Below are positions 16,271 through 25,541 of a stretch of 64,000 nt of DNA, piece after piece (the stretch's first letter is position 1; every line of letters begins with the position of its first letter). Source of the DNA: Leptotrichia sp. oral taxon 221 (GTDB taxonomy: Bacteria; Fusobacteriota; Fusobacteriia; Fusobacteriales; Leptotrichiaceae). The stretch lies in the NCBI RefSeq assembly GCF_018128245.1, contig NZ_CP072378.1, positions 1,364,001 to 1,428,000 of the forward strand, read 5' to 3'. The notes below the pieces were generated by a model. The model had not been told where the DNA came from. It was given only the letters and a program-made list of their open reading frames with translations, and ran no database searches. Made by a program: the position numbers and the translations under genes.

Positions 16271-16604
16271 TTTTTCCTCCTAATTATTTACTTTAAACCT
16301 TTATACTTATATATATTTAATTTCTCACTATTTTCTAGCATAATTATAGAATTTTTTTATTATTTTTCATTTTAAAATTACATAATTTATCATTAATCAC
16401 GATTTTATTACTAAAATGAAATTATATTCTTAAATCAAAATATCATTACTATATCTTTAATATAATAATACAATAAAAAAAGACGAAAAAAAAAATTTTC
16501 ATCTTATTTTTTACATTTTTTATAATCTAACTAAATATAATTAGATTCATATGTACTTGTACAGATAATTTAATAAAATTATTAAATTAATTAAGTTTTT
16601 ATTA
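16271..16604. other. Intergenic region upstream of pyrG
   Basis: No gene seen. It holds a possible pyrG -10 (16343-16348), an imperfect hairpin with flanking A and T tracts around 16480-16512 that could terminate transcripts either way, and a small inverted repeat AATCTAA/TTAGATT at about 16527-16550. No recognised pyrimidine-sensing leader was found. Confidence 0.5.
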
Positions 16605-16643
16605 CTTGAGAAAAGAAATATAAAATATACTTCTTTCCCCAAG
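16605..16643 (-). terminator. Long hairpin after fba
   Basis: On the minus strand CTTGGGGAAAGAAGTATA pairs with TATATTTCTTTTCTCAAG, 18 bp including three G-T pairs, with a 3-nt loop. It lies 34 bp past the fba stop. The following bases are not a clean T tract, so it may stabilise the mRNA 3' end as well as end transcription. Confidence 0.65.
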
Positions 16644-16677
16644 ACAAATTTAATTATAAGATCTTACTGTAAAGGTA

Positions 16678-17661
16678 CTATCTAGCTTTTCCAGCTTTGT
16701 ATGCTCCGTTTGAACCGAATACATTTGTGATTTTATCTTTGTAGTAATCTCTGATGTAGTTTTTAGCAGGCCCTAAATATTTTCTTGGGTCAAATTCTGT
16801 AGGTTTTTTAGCGAATACTTCTCTAACTCCTGCAGTGAATGCTAATCTTCCATCAGTATCTACGTTAATTTTAGCTACTGCTGATTTAGAAGCTTTTCTT
16901 AATTCTTCATCAGGTATACCAATTGCATCAGCTAATTCTCCACCATATTCTTTAATCATTTTTACGAATTGTTGAGGTACTGCTGAAGAACCGTGTAATA
17001 CGATTGGGAATCCAGGGATTCTTTTTTCGATTTCAGCTAAGATGTCTAATCTTAATTTAGGATCTTCACCTGGTTTAAATTTGTGAGCTCCGTGAGAAGT
17101 TCCAATTGCGATTGCTAATGAATCAACACCAGTTTTAGATACGAAATCTTCAACTTCTTCAGGTTGAGTGTAAATGTGTTCAGCTGCTTCTACATCATCT
17201 TCGATTCCAGCTAAAACTCCTAATTCAGCTTCAACTGTTACATCGTGTTGGTGAGCAAAATCAGCAACTTTTTTAGCTTCTGCAACATTTTCGTCGTATG
17301 GGTGGTGAGAACCATCATACATTACTGAAGAGAATCCGTATTCGATACAGTCTTTAGCTTCTTCAAAGTTTGGACCATGATCCAAGTGTAATGCTACTGG
17401 AATGTCAGATCCTGCTGCTTCTACATAAGCTGTAGCTGCTTTTGCAATCCAAGGTAACATTTCTTTACCAATATAGCTTCTAGCTCCTGTAGAAACTTGT
17501 AAAATTACTGGAGAACCAGTTTCAACTGCTGCTTCAATAATTCCTTGTAATTGTTCCATATTGTTAAAGTTAAATGCTGGAACTGCGTACCCTTCTTTGT
17601 TTGCTTTAGCAAACATTTCTTTAGTGTTTACTAATCCTAAGTCTTTGTAATGATATTTCAT
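16678..17661 (-). CDS. fba: Class II fructose-bisphosphate aldolase
   Basis: Cleaves fructose-1,6-bisphosphate to two triose phosphates in glycolysis, using zinc. 327 residues, the longer type B form. Zinc-binding and catalytic stretches are visible: VALHLDHGPNFEEAKDC, SVMYDGSHHPYDENV, VEAELGVLAG and AIGTSHGAHKF. The start was set to the ATG at 17659-17661, seven bases after TAGGAGG; the longer frame to 17694 lacks a site. Codon use is clean and restricted, as in other highly expressed genes. It has its own promoter (17710-17738). Confidence 0.96.
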   Translation of the reverse strand: MKYHYKDLGLVNTKEMFAKANKEGYAVPAFNFNNMEQLQGIIEAAVETGSPVILQVSTGARSYIGKEMLPWIAKAATAYVEAAGSDIPVALHLDHGPNFEEAKDCIEYGFSSVMYDGSHHPYDENVAEAKKVADFAHQHDVTVEAELGVLAGIEDDVEAAEHIYTQPEEVEDFVSKTGVDSLAIAIGTSHGAHKFKPGEDPKLRLDILAEIEKRIPGFPIVLHGSSAVPQQFVKMIKEYGGELADAIGIPDEELRKASKSAVAKINVDTDGRLAFTAGVREVFAKKPTEFDPRKYLGPAKNYIRDYYKDKITNVFGSNGAYKAGKAR

Positions 17662-17709
17662 TATCGTTCCTCCTATAATTATTTTGTTACTCAAAACTCT
17701 GTTTAATAT

Positions 17710-17738
17710 ATATTAACAGATTTTTTCTCAAAAATCAA
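17710..17738 (-). promoter_or_regulatory. Promoter of fba
   Basis: Minus strand: -35 TTGATT (17733-17738), 17-bp spacer, -10 TAATAT (17710-17715). The -35 overlaps the end of the upstream GH25 reading region by only a few bases. Confidence 0.6.
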
Positions 17739-17744
17739 TAGTTT

Positions 17745-18473
17745 TTATTTTATTTGACTCTCTTTTATCAATTTTTCTATAGAATCTCCTCTAAGTACAT
17801 TTTTATCAGTGAATCCTGGTATTCCAAAAACTCTTCCTCTATTAGAAACTTGCCAAATCACCCATCTATCATATTCTTCTAAATTCGGTATAAATTTTAT
17901 ATCTCTAATCCACAACTTATTATTTGGAAATTCTCCTTTTATGTACGCTTCATATGTATAATATGTCACATAAAAAATTACTCTCTTTTTATATTGTTTC
18001 TCCAACTTGTCAGTCATATCCTTTAACTCTTTTAAAACTTGTTCTTTTGGATATTTTGTTGGTATTTCTAAATCTATAATTGGAGGTAATGTTCTTTCAG
18101 AGTAAGGAACTTTACTTATATAAAAATCTGCTTGAGCAGTTCCACTACTAAGCATTGAGAAAAAGTGATATGCTCCTACTGTAAACCCATTTAATCGAGC
18201 ATTATTCCAATTATACGAAAAATCTGAATCTAAAAAATTTTGTCCCTCCGTCGCCTTCATAATAATGAATTTATATTTATTACCATCAACTTTTGTCCAA
18301 TTTACTCTTTCTTGATGGTGAGATATATCAAGTCCTTGTACTTTGAATCCAAGCATTTTTGCTAGAATATCATTATGATATACATATCCACTTAGTTCTA
18401 AACAAGTAACAATTCCTCCAAAAATTATTGTAAATAACAAAATTTTTAAAAATTTTAATAAAGTTTTTATCAT
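17745..18473 (-). CDS. GH25 family lysozyme, membrane-anchored
   Basis: Probable muramidase that cuts peptidoglycan between MurNAc and GlcNAc. 242 residues: a membrane or uncleaved signal helix (about 5-28), then a GH25 barrel beginning KVQGLDISHHQERVNW. The catalytic Asp/Glu pair is seen in PPIIDLEI, and the first-strand Asp in LDISHHQ. Other GH25 marks are FIIMKATEGQNFLDSDF, GAYHFF and WVIWQVSNRGRV. No cell-wall-binding repeats are attached. It lies between serS and fba on the same strand, with AGGAG before the ATG. A role in wall remodelling in the periplasm is inferred. Confidence 0.88.
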   Translation of the reverse strand: MIKTLLKFLKILLFTIIFGGIVTCLELSGYVYHNDILAKMLGFKVQGLDISHHQERVNWTKVDGNKYKFIIMKATEGQNFLDSDFSYNWNNARLNGFTVGAYHFFSMLSSGTAQADFYISKVPYSERTLPPIIDLEIPTKYPKEQVLKELKDMTDKLEKQYKKRVIFYVTYYTYEAYIKGEFPNNKLWIRDIKFIPNLEEYDRWVIWQVSNRGRVFGIPGFTDKNVLRGDSIEKLIKESQIK

Positions 18474-18523
18474 AATTATCTCCTACTTCTAAAAATGCCT
18501 CAGGAAACCTTTAAAATTAACTT

Positions 18524-19813
<1,290 letters not shown>

Positions 19814-19885
19814 TTATTTTTATTTATTAATAATTTATTTCTTAATCAATTACACTCTCTATTCAAAGAATATATCATCGTTGCT

Positions 19886-19915
19886 ATTATACCATATGAT
19901 AATCATTTATTCCAA
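19886..19915 (-). promoter_or_regulatory. Promoter of serS with an internal palindrome
   Basis: Minus strand: -35 TTGGAA (19910-19915), 18-bp spacer, -10 TATAAT (19886-19891). The spacer contains ATGATAATCAT (19896-19906), a perfect 5-1-5 palindrome that resembles part of a Fur box. It may be an operator or chance. Confidence 0.6.
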
Positions 19916-19961
19916 ATTTTTTACACAATAAAAATTTCTATCTAGATTTTTTTCTAGCTTT

Positions 19962-20747
19962 TTAAATATTTTCAAATAACAATTTTTCTGAAATTGATAA
20001 ATTTTCTTTCTCTTCATCTAAAATTTCAAATTGAAATTCTTTTTTTGATTTTATATCATATTTTCCCGAAATTTTATCAAAATATTTATTATAAATTTGT
20101 TTATAAAGTGCATTAACATTGTTTTTTTCAAAATATTCTTTCGTATTGCTATCATCAAAATTAATAAATTTTGAATCAGATTTTACAAAATAATTTATAA
20201 CATTTTTCAAGATTTGTTCTACAAATTCATATTTTTCAGAATATTTTTTGTATTTTTTATCAATTTCTTCGAGCATTTTTTCTGCAAAAAAAGTTTTTAT
20301 TAATTTATTTTCATCTGCCGAAATTAATGAAAAATTATACATTATTTCAAATAATTTTTCACTATTTTTATAAAATAATTCATTTCCTAATTTTACAGAA
20401 TGTACAGAATCTTTATTTAAAATCGCTCTAAAAAAACTTTCTGACAATTTATTTTCTTCAACTTTTGACAATCTATTTATTTTTTTATCTTTCGCCTTAA
20501 AAACGTCTAAAAGTTCACTTTTTATAGCTTCTTCAATTCTAGTTTTTTCAATATTTTCATTTTTAAAATAAGTATAAGCTAATTCCAATATGTACGATGG
20601 CTTTTTAAAATTTATTTTAAAATCCTCATCAATTGAAAAATATTTTCTCTTTTCAAATTGATTCTTGTATTCAATAATAAATTCTGAAAAACTCTCTATG
20701 CCTTGAAATATCGAACTTTTTTCTATTCTTTCTTTATTTTTTTCCAA
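19962..20747 (-). CDS. Hypothetical protein in the whiA-lpxK operon
   Basis: 261 residues, Lys/Glu/Phe-rich, predicted soluble and mostly helical, with no signal peptide or motif I recognise. The start is TTG at 20745-20747, six bases after AGGAGGG, which fits the TTG use of its neighbours. It begins 20 bp after lpxK on the same strand and so is probably the last gene of the MORN protein-whiA-lpxK transcript. Nothing in the sequence says whether it serves lipid A assembly. Composition is like the flanking genes, so recent transfer is not indicated. Confidence 0.7.
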   Translation of the reverse strand: MEKNKERIEKSSIFQGIESFSEFIIEYKNQFEKRKYFSIDEDFKINFKKPSYILELAYTYFKNENIEKTRIEEAIKSELLDVFKAKDKKINRLSKVEENKLSESFFRAILNKDSVHSVKLGNELFYKNSEKLFEIMYNFSLISADENKLIKTFFAEKMLEEIDKKYKKYSEKYEFVEQILKNVINYFVKSDSKFINFDDSNTKEYFEKNNVNALYKQIYNKYFDKISGKYDIKSKKEFQFEILDEEKENLSISEKLLFENI

Positions 20748-20767
20748 ATTTTCCCTCCTAACTAATG

Positions 20768-21724
20768 CTAAATAATATTAAATTTCATTTTCAAAACTAA
20801 CAAATTTGGTATTTCTCTATTAACTTTCACAATATCTTTTTCTGTCGTCAACAAATAATCGTATTTCTTGGCTTCTTTTGATAAATTTTCAATTTCACTT
20901 TCAGTATACGCATGATGGTCATCGAAGGTTACTTGTTTTATCGAAGCAGGTTTCAATTTTTCTATAGTATTGTAAAAAACATTCGGATTAGCAATTGATG
21001 AAAAAATCAATACTTTTTTATCTTTTATTTCATTAAGACTATACTTTCTCTCTAAATTATCATAAAAATAATCTCCTTCAAAAGTTGCAACAAAAATTTT
21101 TTTACCATACTTTTTAATTCTTGACTTGATTTTTTCTATATTTTCTGGATTGACATAATTACTTTTTGTAATAATTATTTCATCAGCTCTTTTTAGCTCG
21201 TTTACCGATTCTCTCAATCTTCCTTTTGGCAAATAATTATCACCACCAAACGGATTTGTCGCATCAATTAATACGATATTTTTATCCTTCAATAATTTTC
21301 TATGTTGAAAGCCATCATCCATAATTACAACTTCCACACCACATTTTTCCTTCAAATATTTTGCACCCTCATAACGATTACTGCAAACAACTACTGGAAC
21401 TGGCAAACTTAACGAATGTAAAAATGCTTCATCACCTGATTCTAAAGCACTTGCAAGTATTCCACTTTCATCTCTCACTAAAAGCAAATCATTCTCTCTT
21501 TTACCTTTATACCCTCTACTCAAAATACCAACTTTCTTGCCTTCTGCCAAATATTTCTTACAAAAATACTGTACTGCAGGTGTTTTCCCTGAACCTCCCA
21601 CAACAATATTTCCAATACAAATGACTTCCACACCATCAACTTTTTTTGATTTCAAAATATTCCAATCATAAAGTTTATTTCGCACAAAAACAATAAATCC
21701 ATATATTAAAGACAATATTTTCAT
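20768..21724 (-). CDS. lpxK: Tetraacyldisaccharide 4'-kinase
   Basis: Phosphorylates the 4' position of the lipid A precursor at the inner membrane. 318 residues. The P-loop is in IGNIVVGGSGKTPAVQ, an N-terminal hydrophobic segment (about 3-14) attaches it to the membrane, and family motifs VVIMDDGFQHRKL and LPKGRLRE are present. The ATG directly abuts the whiA stop codon (no gap), so translation is probably coupled. Its presence shows that the organism makes lipid A and has an outer membrane. Confidence 0.94.
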   Translation of the reverse strand: MKILSLIYGFIVFVRNKLYDWNILKSKKVDGVEVICIGNIVVGGSGKTPAVQYFCKKYLAEGKKVGILSRGYKGKRENDLLLVRDESGILASALESGDEAFLHSLSLPVPVVVCSNRYEGAKYLKEKCGVEVVIMDDGFQHRKLLKDKNIVLIDATNPFGGDNYLPKGRLRESVNELKRADEIIITKSNYVNPENIEKIKSRIKKYGKKIFVATFEGDYFYDNLERKYSLNEIKDKKVLIFSSIANPNVFYNTIEKLKPASIKQVTFDDHHAYTESEIENLSKEAKKYDYLLTTEKDIVKVNREIPNLLVLKMKFNII

Positions 21725-22642
21725 TTAATTTTCACTCTGACTTTCTTCTACTAAACTTTTATAAACTGTTTCCAATCTCCTAAATCTATTTTTTATTCCC
21801 GATTTAGAAATTTCCATTAAATCTGCTAATTCTTGCAACGATAAATCTCCATTTTCCAATCGCAAATATGCAGTTTCCTTCAACACATCTGTCAAATTCT
21901 CTAATCCTAATTTTTCCTCAATAAAATTAATCATTTTTATTTGTTTTTCTGAAGCTGATAATTTTTTCGTTTCATTAGCAATTTCCCAGTTTATATTTCG
22001 ATTAATTCTATTACGAATCTCTTTATTCACAATCACTTCTTCAAACTCAAAAAAAGAAGTAACTCCTCCAATCAAAAATATTATATCCAAAATATCTTCA
22101 GAATTTCTCAAATAAACCAAACTTTTATTTTTTTTATCTGTCTGAAAAACCCTCTTTTTCATATTTTTAAATAAATAATATAGATATGTAGCTGAATCTT
22201 CCGTATCTACAAAAAAATCCAGCGCATACCCTTTTTCAGGTGATTTTACATAACCACAACTCAAAAAGAAACCTCTTATTATTCCTGCAAGTTGTTCTTC
22301 TGTTTTCTTCTCAAAAAAGTTTTTTAATGACAGCATTTTATTCAATAAATGCTTATACTCTTTCTCAGAATTTTTAGTTACTAAAGAAATAACTTCATAA
22401 ATTTTATGTGTCCCTAATTTTTTATCAACTTGATATTTTATTTGTATATCCATTTTTGTCACATCTCTCAAATTAGAGTAAACTCTTTTTGCTAACGAAA
22501 CATTTTCTGTGCTAAAATGAATTCCCTTCTTTTTAAAAGACTTTTTTGCACTAAAAATCCCAAATAATTCTGCATATTTTTCTTCTTTACTAGTAATTTC
22601 TTTATTAAAAATTTCTCTTTTGAGAACAGCTGAATAAGACAA
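21725..22642 (-). CDS. whiA: WhiA-family DNA-binding protein
   Basis: 305 residues. About 1-215 is the LAGLIDADG-derived domain pair without nuclease function, with IIRGFFLSCGYVKSPEKGY and SATYLYYLFKNM; about 220-300 is a helix-turn-helix ending DLSLQELADLMEISKSGIKNRFRRL. WhiA controls sporulation in actinomycetes and division and chromosome segregation in Bacillus. The start is TTG at 22640-22642, eight bases after AGGAGGG. It lies between a MORN-type protein gene (26 bp upstream) and lpxK, not in the yvcJ-yvcK-whiA group common in Firmicutes. Confidence 0.92.
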   Translation of the reverse strand: MSYSAVLKREIFNKEITSKEEKYAELFGIFSAKKSFKKKGIHFSTENVSLAKRVYSNLRDVTKMDIQIKYQVDKKLGTHKIYEVISLVTKNSEKEYKHLLNKMLSLKNFFEKKTEEQLAGIIRGFFLSCGYVKSPEKGYALDFFVDTEDSATYLYYLFKNMKKRVFQTDKKNKSLVYLRNSEDILDIIFLIGGVTSFFEFEEVIVNKEIRNRINRNINWEIANETKKLSASEKQIKMINFIEEKLGLENLTDVLKETAYLRLENGDLSLQELADLMEISKSGIKNRFRRLETVYKSLVEESQSEN

Positions 22643-22668
22643 TGCTGTTTCCCTCCTAACTGTTTTTT

Positions 22669-23481
22669 CTAATAATTTACAGTTCTTGAAGAACCTGATT
22701 TAGTGTAATAAGTCCATGTTCCTGTTCTTTTTCTATTTATTAAATTTCCAGAAAATCCAAGCGATCCATCAGTATAATAACCTTTTATAGAACCACTGCT
22801 TCCTTGTAAATTCCCTTCATAGAAAACTCTACCATTTGAGTAATAAACAGTTACTTTCCCATTTACTTCACCATCTACATAATTTATTTCTGATTTTTTA
22901 TTTCCATTTGAGTACCATTCTGTAAATAGCCCATTTTTCTTACCATCTACATAATTTTCTCTTTTTTCTATTGAACCATTTTGGAAATAATAAGTCCATG
23001 TTCCTGTTGCTTTTCCATCTAAATAATCTCCAACAATCTCTTGCATTCCTGTATTTCCATAATATGAAACATATCTACCATTCAAATTATCGTTTTTGTA
23101 TTGATATTTTTTCCAAACTCTTCCATTTTCAGAATAAACAGTCCATTCTACTTCTTTTTTACCGTTTACATATCTACCTGTTGTATAAAGATTTCCATTT
23201 GCATAATATTCTTCATACACTCCATCAAGAACTCCTTGATTTAATGTAACGTTTAAACGTCTTCCTCCTTGATCCATTATTCTGTAATTTCCACTTCCTG
23301 TTATTTGGTAAGTTTGTCCATCAATTCTTTTAAAATCATTGTTATCAATCACCGTAGTTTGTGTCAAATTTATTTTCCCAAAACTTACTCCATAATTTGC
23401 AAATACATCTTTCCCATATGATACTGCTGACATAAAAATCATACTCGATATTAAAAATATTTTTCTTCTTATTTTCATCAT
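22669..23481 (-). CDS. Exported MORN-type repeat protein (YwqK-like)
   Basis: 270 residues with a signal peptide (about 1-24, ending SAVSYG) and about seven tandem 22-24 residue repeats of the form G-x-W-x-x-Y-x-x-NG-x-x-x-x-x-x-Y-x-x-G-x-x-x-G (for example GTWTYYFQNGSIEKRENYVD, GLFTEWYSNGNKKSEINYVD). This is the bacterial MORN-variant (pfam07661-type) repeat, sometimes labelled antitoxin YwqK on thin evidence. No toxin gene is next to it. It leads the whiA-lpxK operon. A surface or periplasmic scaffold role is plausible but unproven. Confidence 0.82.
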   Translation of the reverse strand: MMKIRRKIFLISSMIFMSAVSYGKDVFANYGVSFGKINLTQTTVIDNNDFKRIDGQTYQITGSGNYRIMDQGGRRLNVTLNQGVLDGVYEEYYANGNLYTTGRYVNGKKEVEWTVYSENGRVWKKYQYKNDNLNGRYVSYYGNTGMQEIVGDYLDGKATGTWTYYFQNGSIEKRENYVDGKKNGLFTEWYSNGNKKSEINYVDGEVNGKVTVYYSNGRVFYEGNLQGSSGSIKGYYTDGSLGFSGNLINRKRTGTWTYYTKSGSSRTVNY

Positions 23482-23513
23482 TTCTTTCCTTTCAAAATTT
23501 CATCTTATGTTAT

Positions 23514-23522
23514 ATTATAGCA
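23514..23522 (-). promoter_or_regulatory. Extended -10 promoter of the MORN protein-whiA-lpxK unit
   Basis: Minus strand TGCTATAAT: a perfect -10 (23514-23519) with the TG extension one base upstream and no good -35. It lies 33 bp before the first ATG. Confidence 0.55.
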
Positions 23523-23654
23523 AATTTTTACGATTTTTTTAATTATTTTTTTCTTTTTAATGAAGTAAAATACTTTTTTTATCAAAATATTTTAAAATCA
23601 AACATTTACAAAATATATGAATTCTTACTTTTTTTATATCTTTAAAAAAAATGC

Positions 23655-23684
23655 TTGATTTTTTACATTATTTTGTAGTATAAA
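23655..23684 (+). promoter_or_regulatory. Promoter of gdhA
   Basis: -35 TTGATT (23655-23660), 18-bp spacer, -10 TATAAA (23679-23684), about 45 bp before the gdhA ATG, which has AAAGGAG in front. Confidence 0.65.
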
Positions 23685-23728
23685 GTACTTGTGAATAAAA
23701 AAAATTTAAAAACAAAGGAGATAAAATT

Positions 23729-24982
23729 ATGTCATTAGAAACATTAAATCCATTTGAAATCGCTCAAAAACAAATAAAATCTGCTTGCGATAAATTAAAC
23801 ACAGATCCAGCTGTGTACGAAATTTTAAAAAATCCTATGAAAGTGTTGGAAGTATCATTCCCTGTAAAATTAGATGATGGGACAATTAAAACATTTACAG
23901 GATACAGATCTCAACATAATAATGCGGTAGGTCCATTTAAAGGTGGTTTGAGATTTCATCCAGCAGTTACAAAAGATGAAGTTAAGGCCCTATCAACTTG
24001 GATGACTTTCAAATGTTCAGTTGCAGGAATTCCATACGGTGGTGGAAAAGGTGGTATGGCAATCGATCCTAAAAAATATTCAAAAGGTGAATTAGAAAGA
24101 ATTTCTAGAGGTTTTGCTGAAGCAATTTCACCATTAATTGGAGAAAAAGTTGATATTCCAGCTCCAGATGTTAACACTAATGGGCAAATCATGTCTTGGA
24201 TGGTTGACAGTTATGAAAAAATTGTTGGACATTCAGCAAAAGGAGTATTTACTGGAAAACCTTTAGAATTTGGAGGTTCTTTAGCTAGAACTGAAGCTAC
24301 TGGATATGGAGTTCACTTAGCTGCTAAAAAAGCATTAGATAAATTAAATATTGATGTTAAAGGAGCTACTTATGCAGTTCAAGGATTTGGAAATGTTGGT
24401 TATTACACTGCTTATTACGCTTACAAAGACGGTGCAAAAATTGTAGCTTTCTCAAATACAGATGTTGCAATTTATAACGAAAATGGTATCGATATGGAAG
24501 CTGTTATTAAAGATTATGAGGAAAACGGACGTATCGTTGAAAACAAAGGTTACGGAAAAGATTTTACAAATGAGGAATTATTGGAACTTGAAGTAGATGT
24601 ATTAGCACCATGTGCTTTGGAAAATCAAATAACTTCAGAAAATGCTGACAGAATCAAAGCAAAAGTTATTACAGAAGGAGCAAACGGTCCAACAACACCT
24701 GAAGCTGACGAAATTTTATACAAAAAAGGAATTGTTGTAATTCCTGATATCTTGGCAAATGCTGGTGGAGTTGTAGTTTCTTACTTTGAATGGGTTCAAA
24801 ACTTACAAGGTTACTACTGGTCATTTGACGAAGTTCAAGAAAAAGAAGATACAGTTTTATCAAATGCTTTTGAAGATGTTTGGTCAATTGCTGATGAATT
24901 TAAAGTAGATTTAAGAAATGCTGCATACATGTCAAGTATTAGAAGAATCGAAAAAGCTATGAAATTCAGAGGTTGGTATTAA
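23729..24982 (+). CDS. gdhA: Glutamate dehydrogenase (hexameric)
   Basis: Interconverts glutamate and 2-oxoglutarate plus ammonia with NAD(P). 417 residues, the short hexameric type. The active-site region is FKGGLRFHPAV and AGIPYGGGKGGMAIDP, with the catalytic Asp in DIPAPDVNTNGQIMSWM. The nucleotide-binding fold has YAVQGFGNVGYYTAYYA. Cofactor choice cannot be read safely. Fusobacteria ferment glutamate, so a catabolic NAD-linked role is likely. The gene has its own promoter and reads on its own; a YciI-like gene follows 91 bp downstream. Confidence 0.96.
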   Translation: MSLETLNPFEIAQKQIKSACDKLNTDPAVYEILKNPMKVLEVSFPVKLDDGTIKTFTGYRSQHNNAVGPFKGGLRFHPAVTKDEVKALSTWMTFKCSVAGIPYGGGKGGMAIDPKKYSKGELERISRGFAEAISPLIGEKVDIPAPDVNTNGQIMSWMVDSYEKIVGHSAKGVFTGKPLEFGGSLARTEATGYGVHLAAKKALDKLNIDVKGATYAVQGFGNVGYYTAYYAYKDGAKIVAFSNTDVAIYNENGIDMEAVIKDYEENGRIVENKGYGKDFTNEELLELEVDVLAPCALENQITSENADRIKAKVITEGANGPTTPEADEILYKKGIVVIPDILANAGGVVVSYFEWVQNLQGYYWSFDEVQEKEDTVLSNAFEDVWSIADEFKVDLRNAAYMSSIRRIEKAMKFRGWY

Positions 24983-25073
24983 TTTTTAGTTATGGTATAA
25001 TATTTTCAAAATATATTTTATAAAATATTTCATTTTGTAAAATAAAATTCTCATTTTGAAAGGATGATATTTC

Positions 25074-25376
25074 ATGAAAAAAATGTTTGTTGTGATTTCG
25101 ACTTACTTAAAATCTTTAGAAGAAATTAATGAAAAAAGAGGGGATCATTTAGCATTTATTAATAATTACGTTTTAGCTGGTAAATTTATTATGTTAGGAC
25201 GTAAAAATCCTGTGGATGGAGCAGTTATCATCGCCCACAACGTTACAAGAGAGGAATTAGAAGATATCTTCAAAAACGACCCTTATTTTGTAAATGGTTT
25301 GGCTAAATATGATATCACTGAATTTTCACCTGCCTCATACGCAATTGGAATTGAAGAAGCAATCGAAAAATTATAA
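25074..25376 (+). CDS. YciI-like (dimeric alpha-beta barrel) protein
   Basis: 100 residues, matching the YciI/YCII fold: FVVISTYLKSLEEI, RGDHLAFINNYVLAGKFIMLGRK, and DPYFVNGLAKYDITEF, where the His and Asp are typical of the family's putative active site. Members resemble muconolactone isomerase and are usually of unknown function. A TGGTATAAT (about 24993-25001) after gdhA could be an extra extended -10, so it may be made alone or with gdhA. GAAAGGATG precedes the ATG. Confidence 0.85.
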   Translation: MKKMFVVISTYLKSLEEINEKRGDHLAFINNYVLAGKFIMLGRKNPVDGAVIIAHNVTREELEDIFKNDPYFVNGLAKYDITEFSPASYAIGIEEAIEKL

Positions 25377-25396
25377 TTATAAATCATAAAAAAATC

Positions 25397-25434
25397 GCAC
25401 CTGCAATTTATTTTAATCGTAGGTGCAATTTTTA
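25397..25434. terminator. Bidirectional terminator after the YciI-like gene
   Basis: GCACCTGC (25397-25404) pairs with GTAGGTGC (25419-25426) with one G-T pair, followed by AATTTTTATT on the plus strand and by GATTTTTTT on the minus strand. It separates two converging genes. A second small dyad, ATTAAGC-TAG-GCTTAAT, follows at 25434-25450. Confidence 0.85.
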
Positions 25435-25541
25435 TTAAGCTAGGCTTAATACTATGACAAACAATCTAAGAACATTTTTGTAAAGAAATTTTTTGTAAAT
25501 CAATACAAATATTTCCATTTTTAATTATAATTTTCAATATT

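Noticed and set aside
16527-16550. AATCTAA/TTAGATT dyad as a terminator
   Set aside because: No T tract and low G+C; a better hairpin lies at 16605-16643.
22669-23481. Toxin-antitoxin system from the YwqK label
   Set aside because: There is a signal peptide and MORN-type repeats but no toxin gene beside it; the antitoxin name rests on weak inference.
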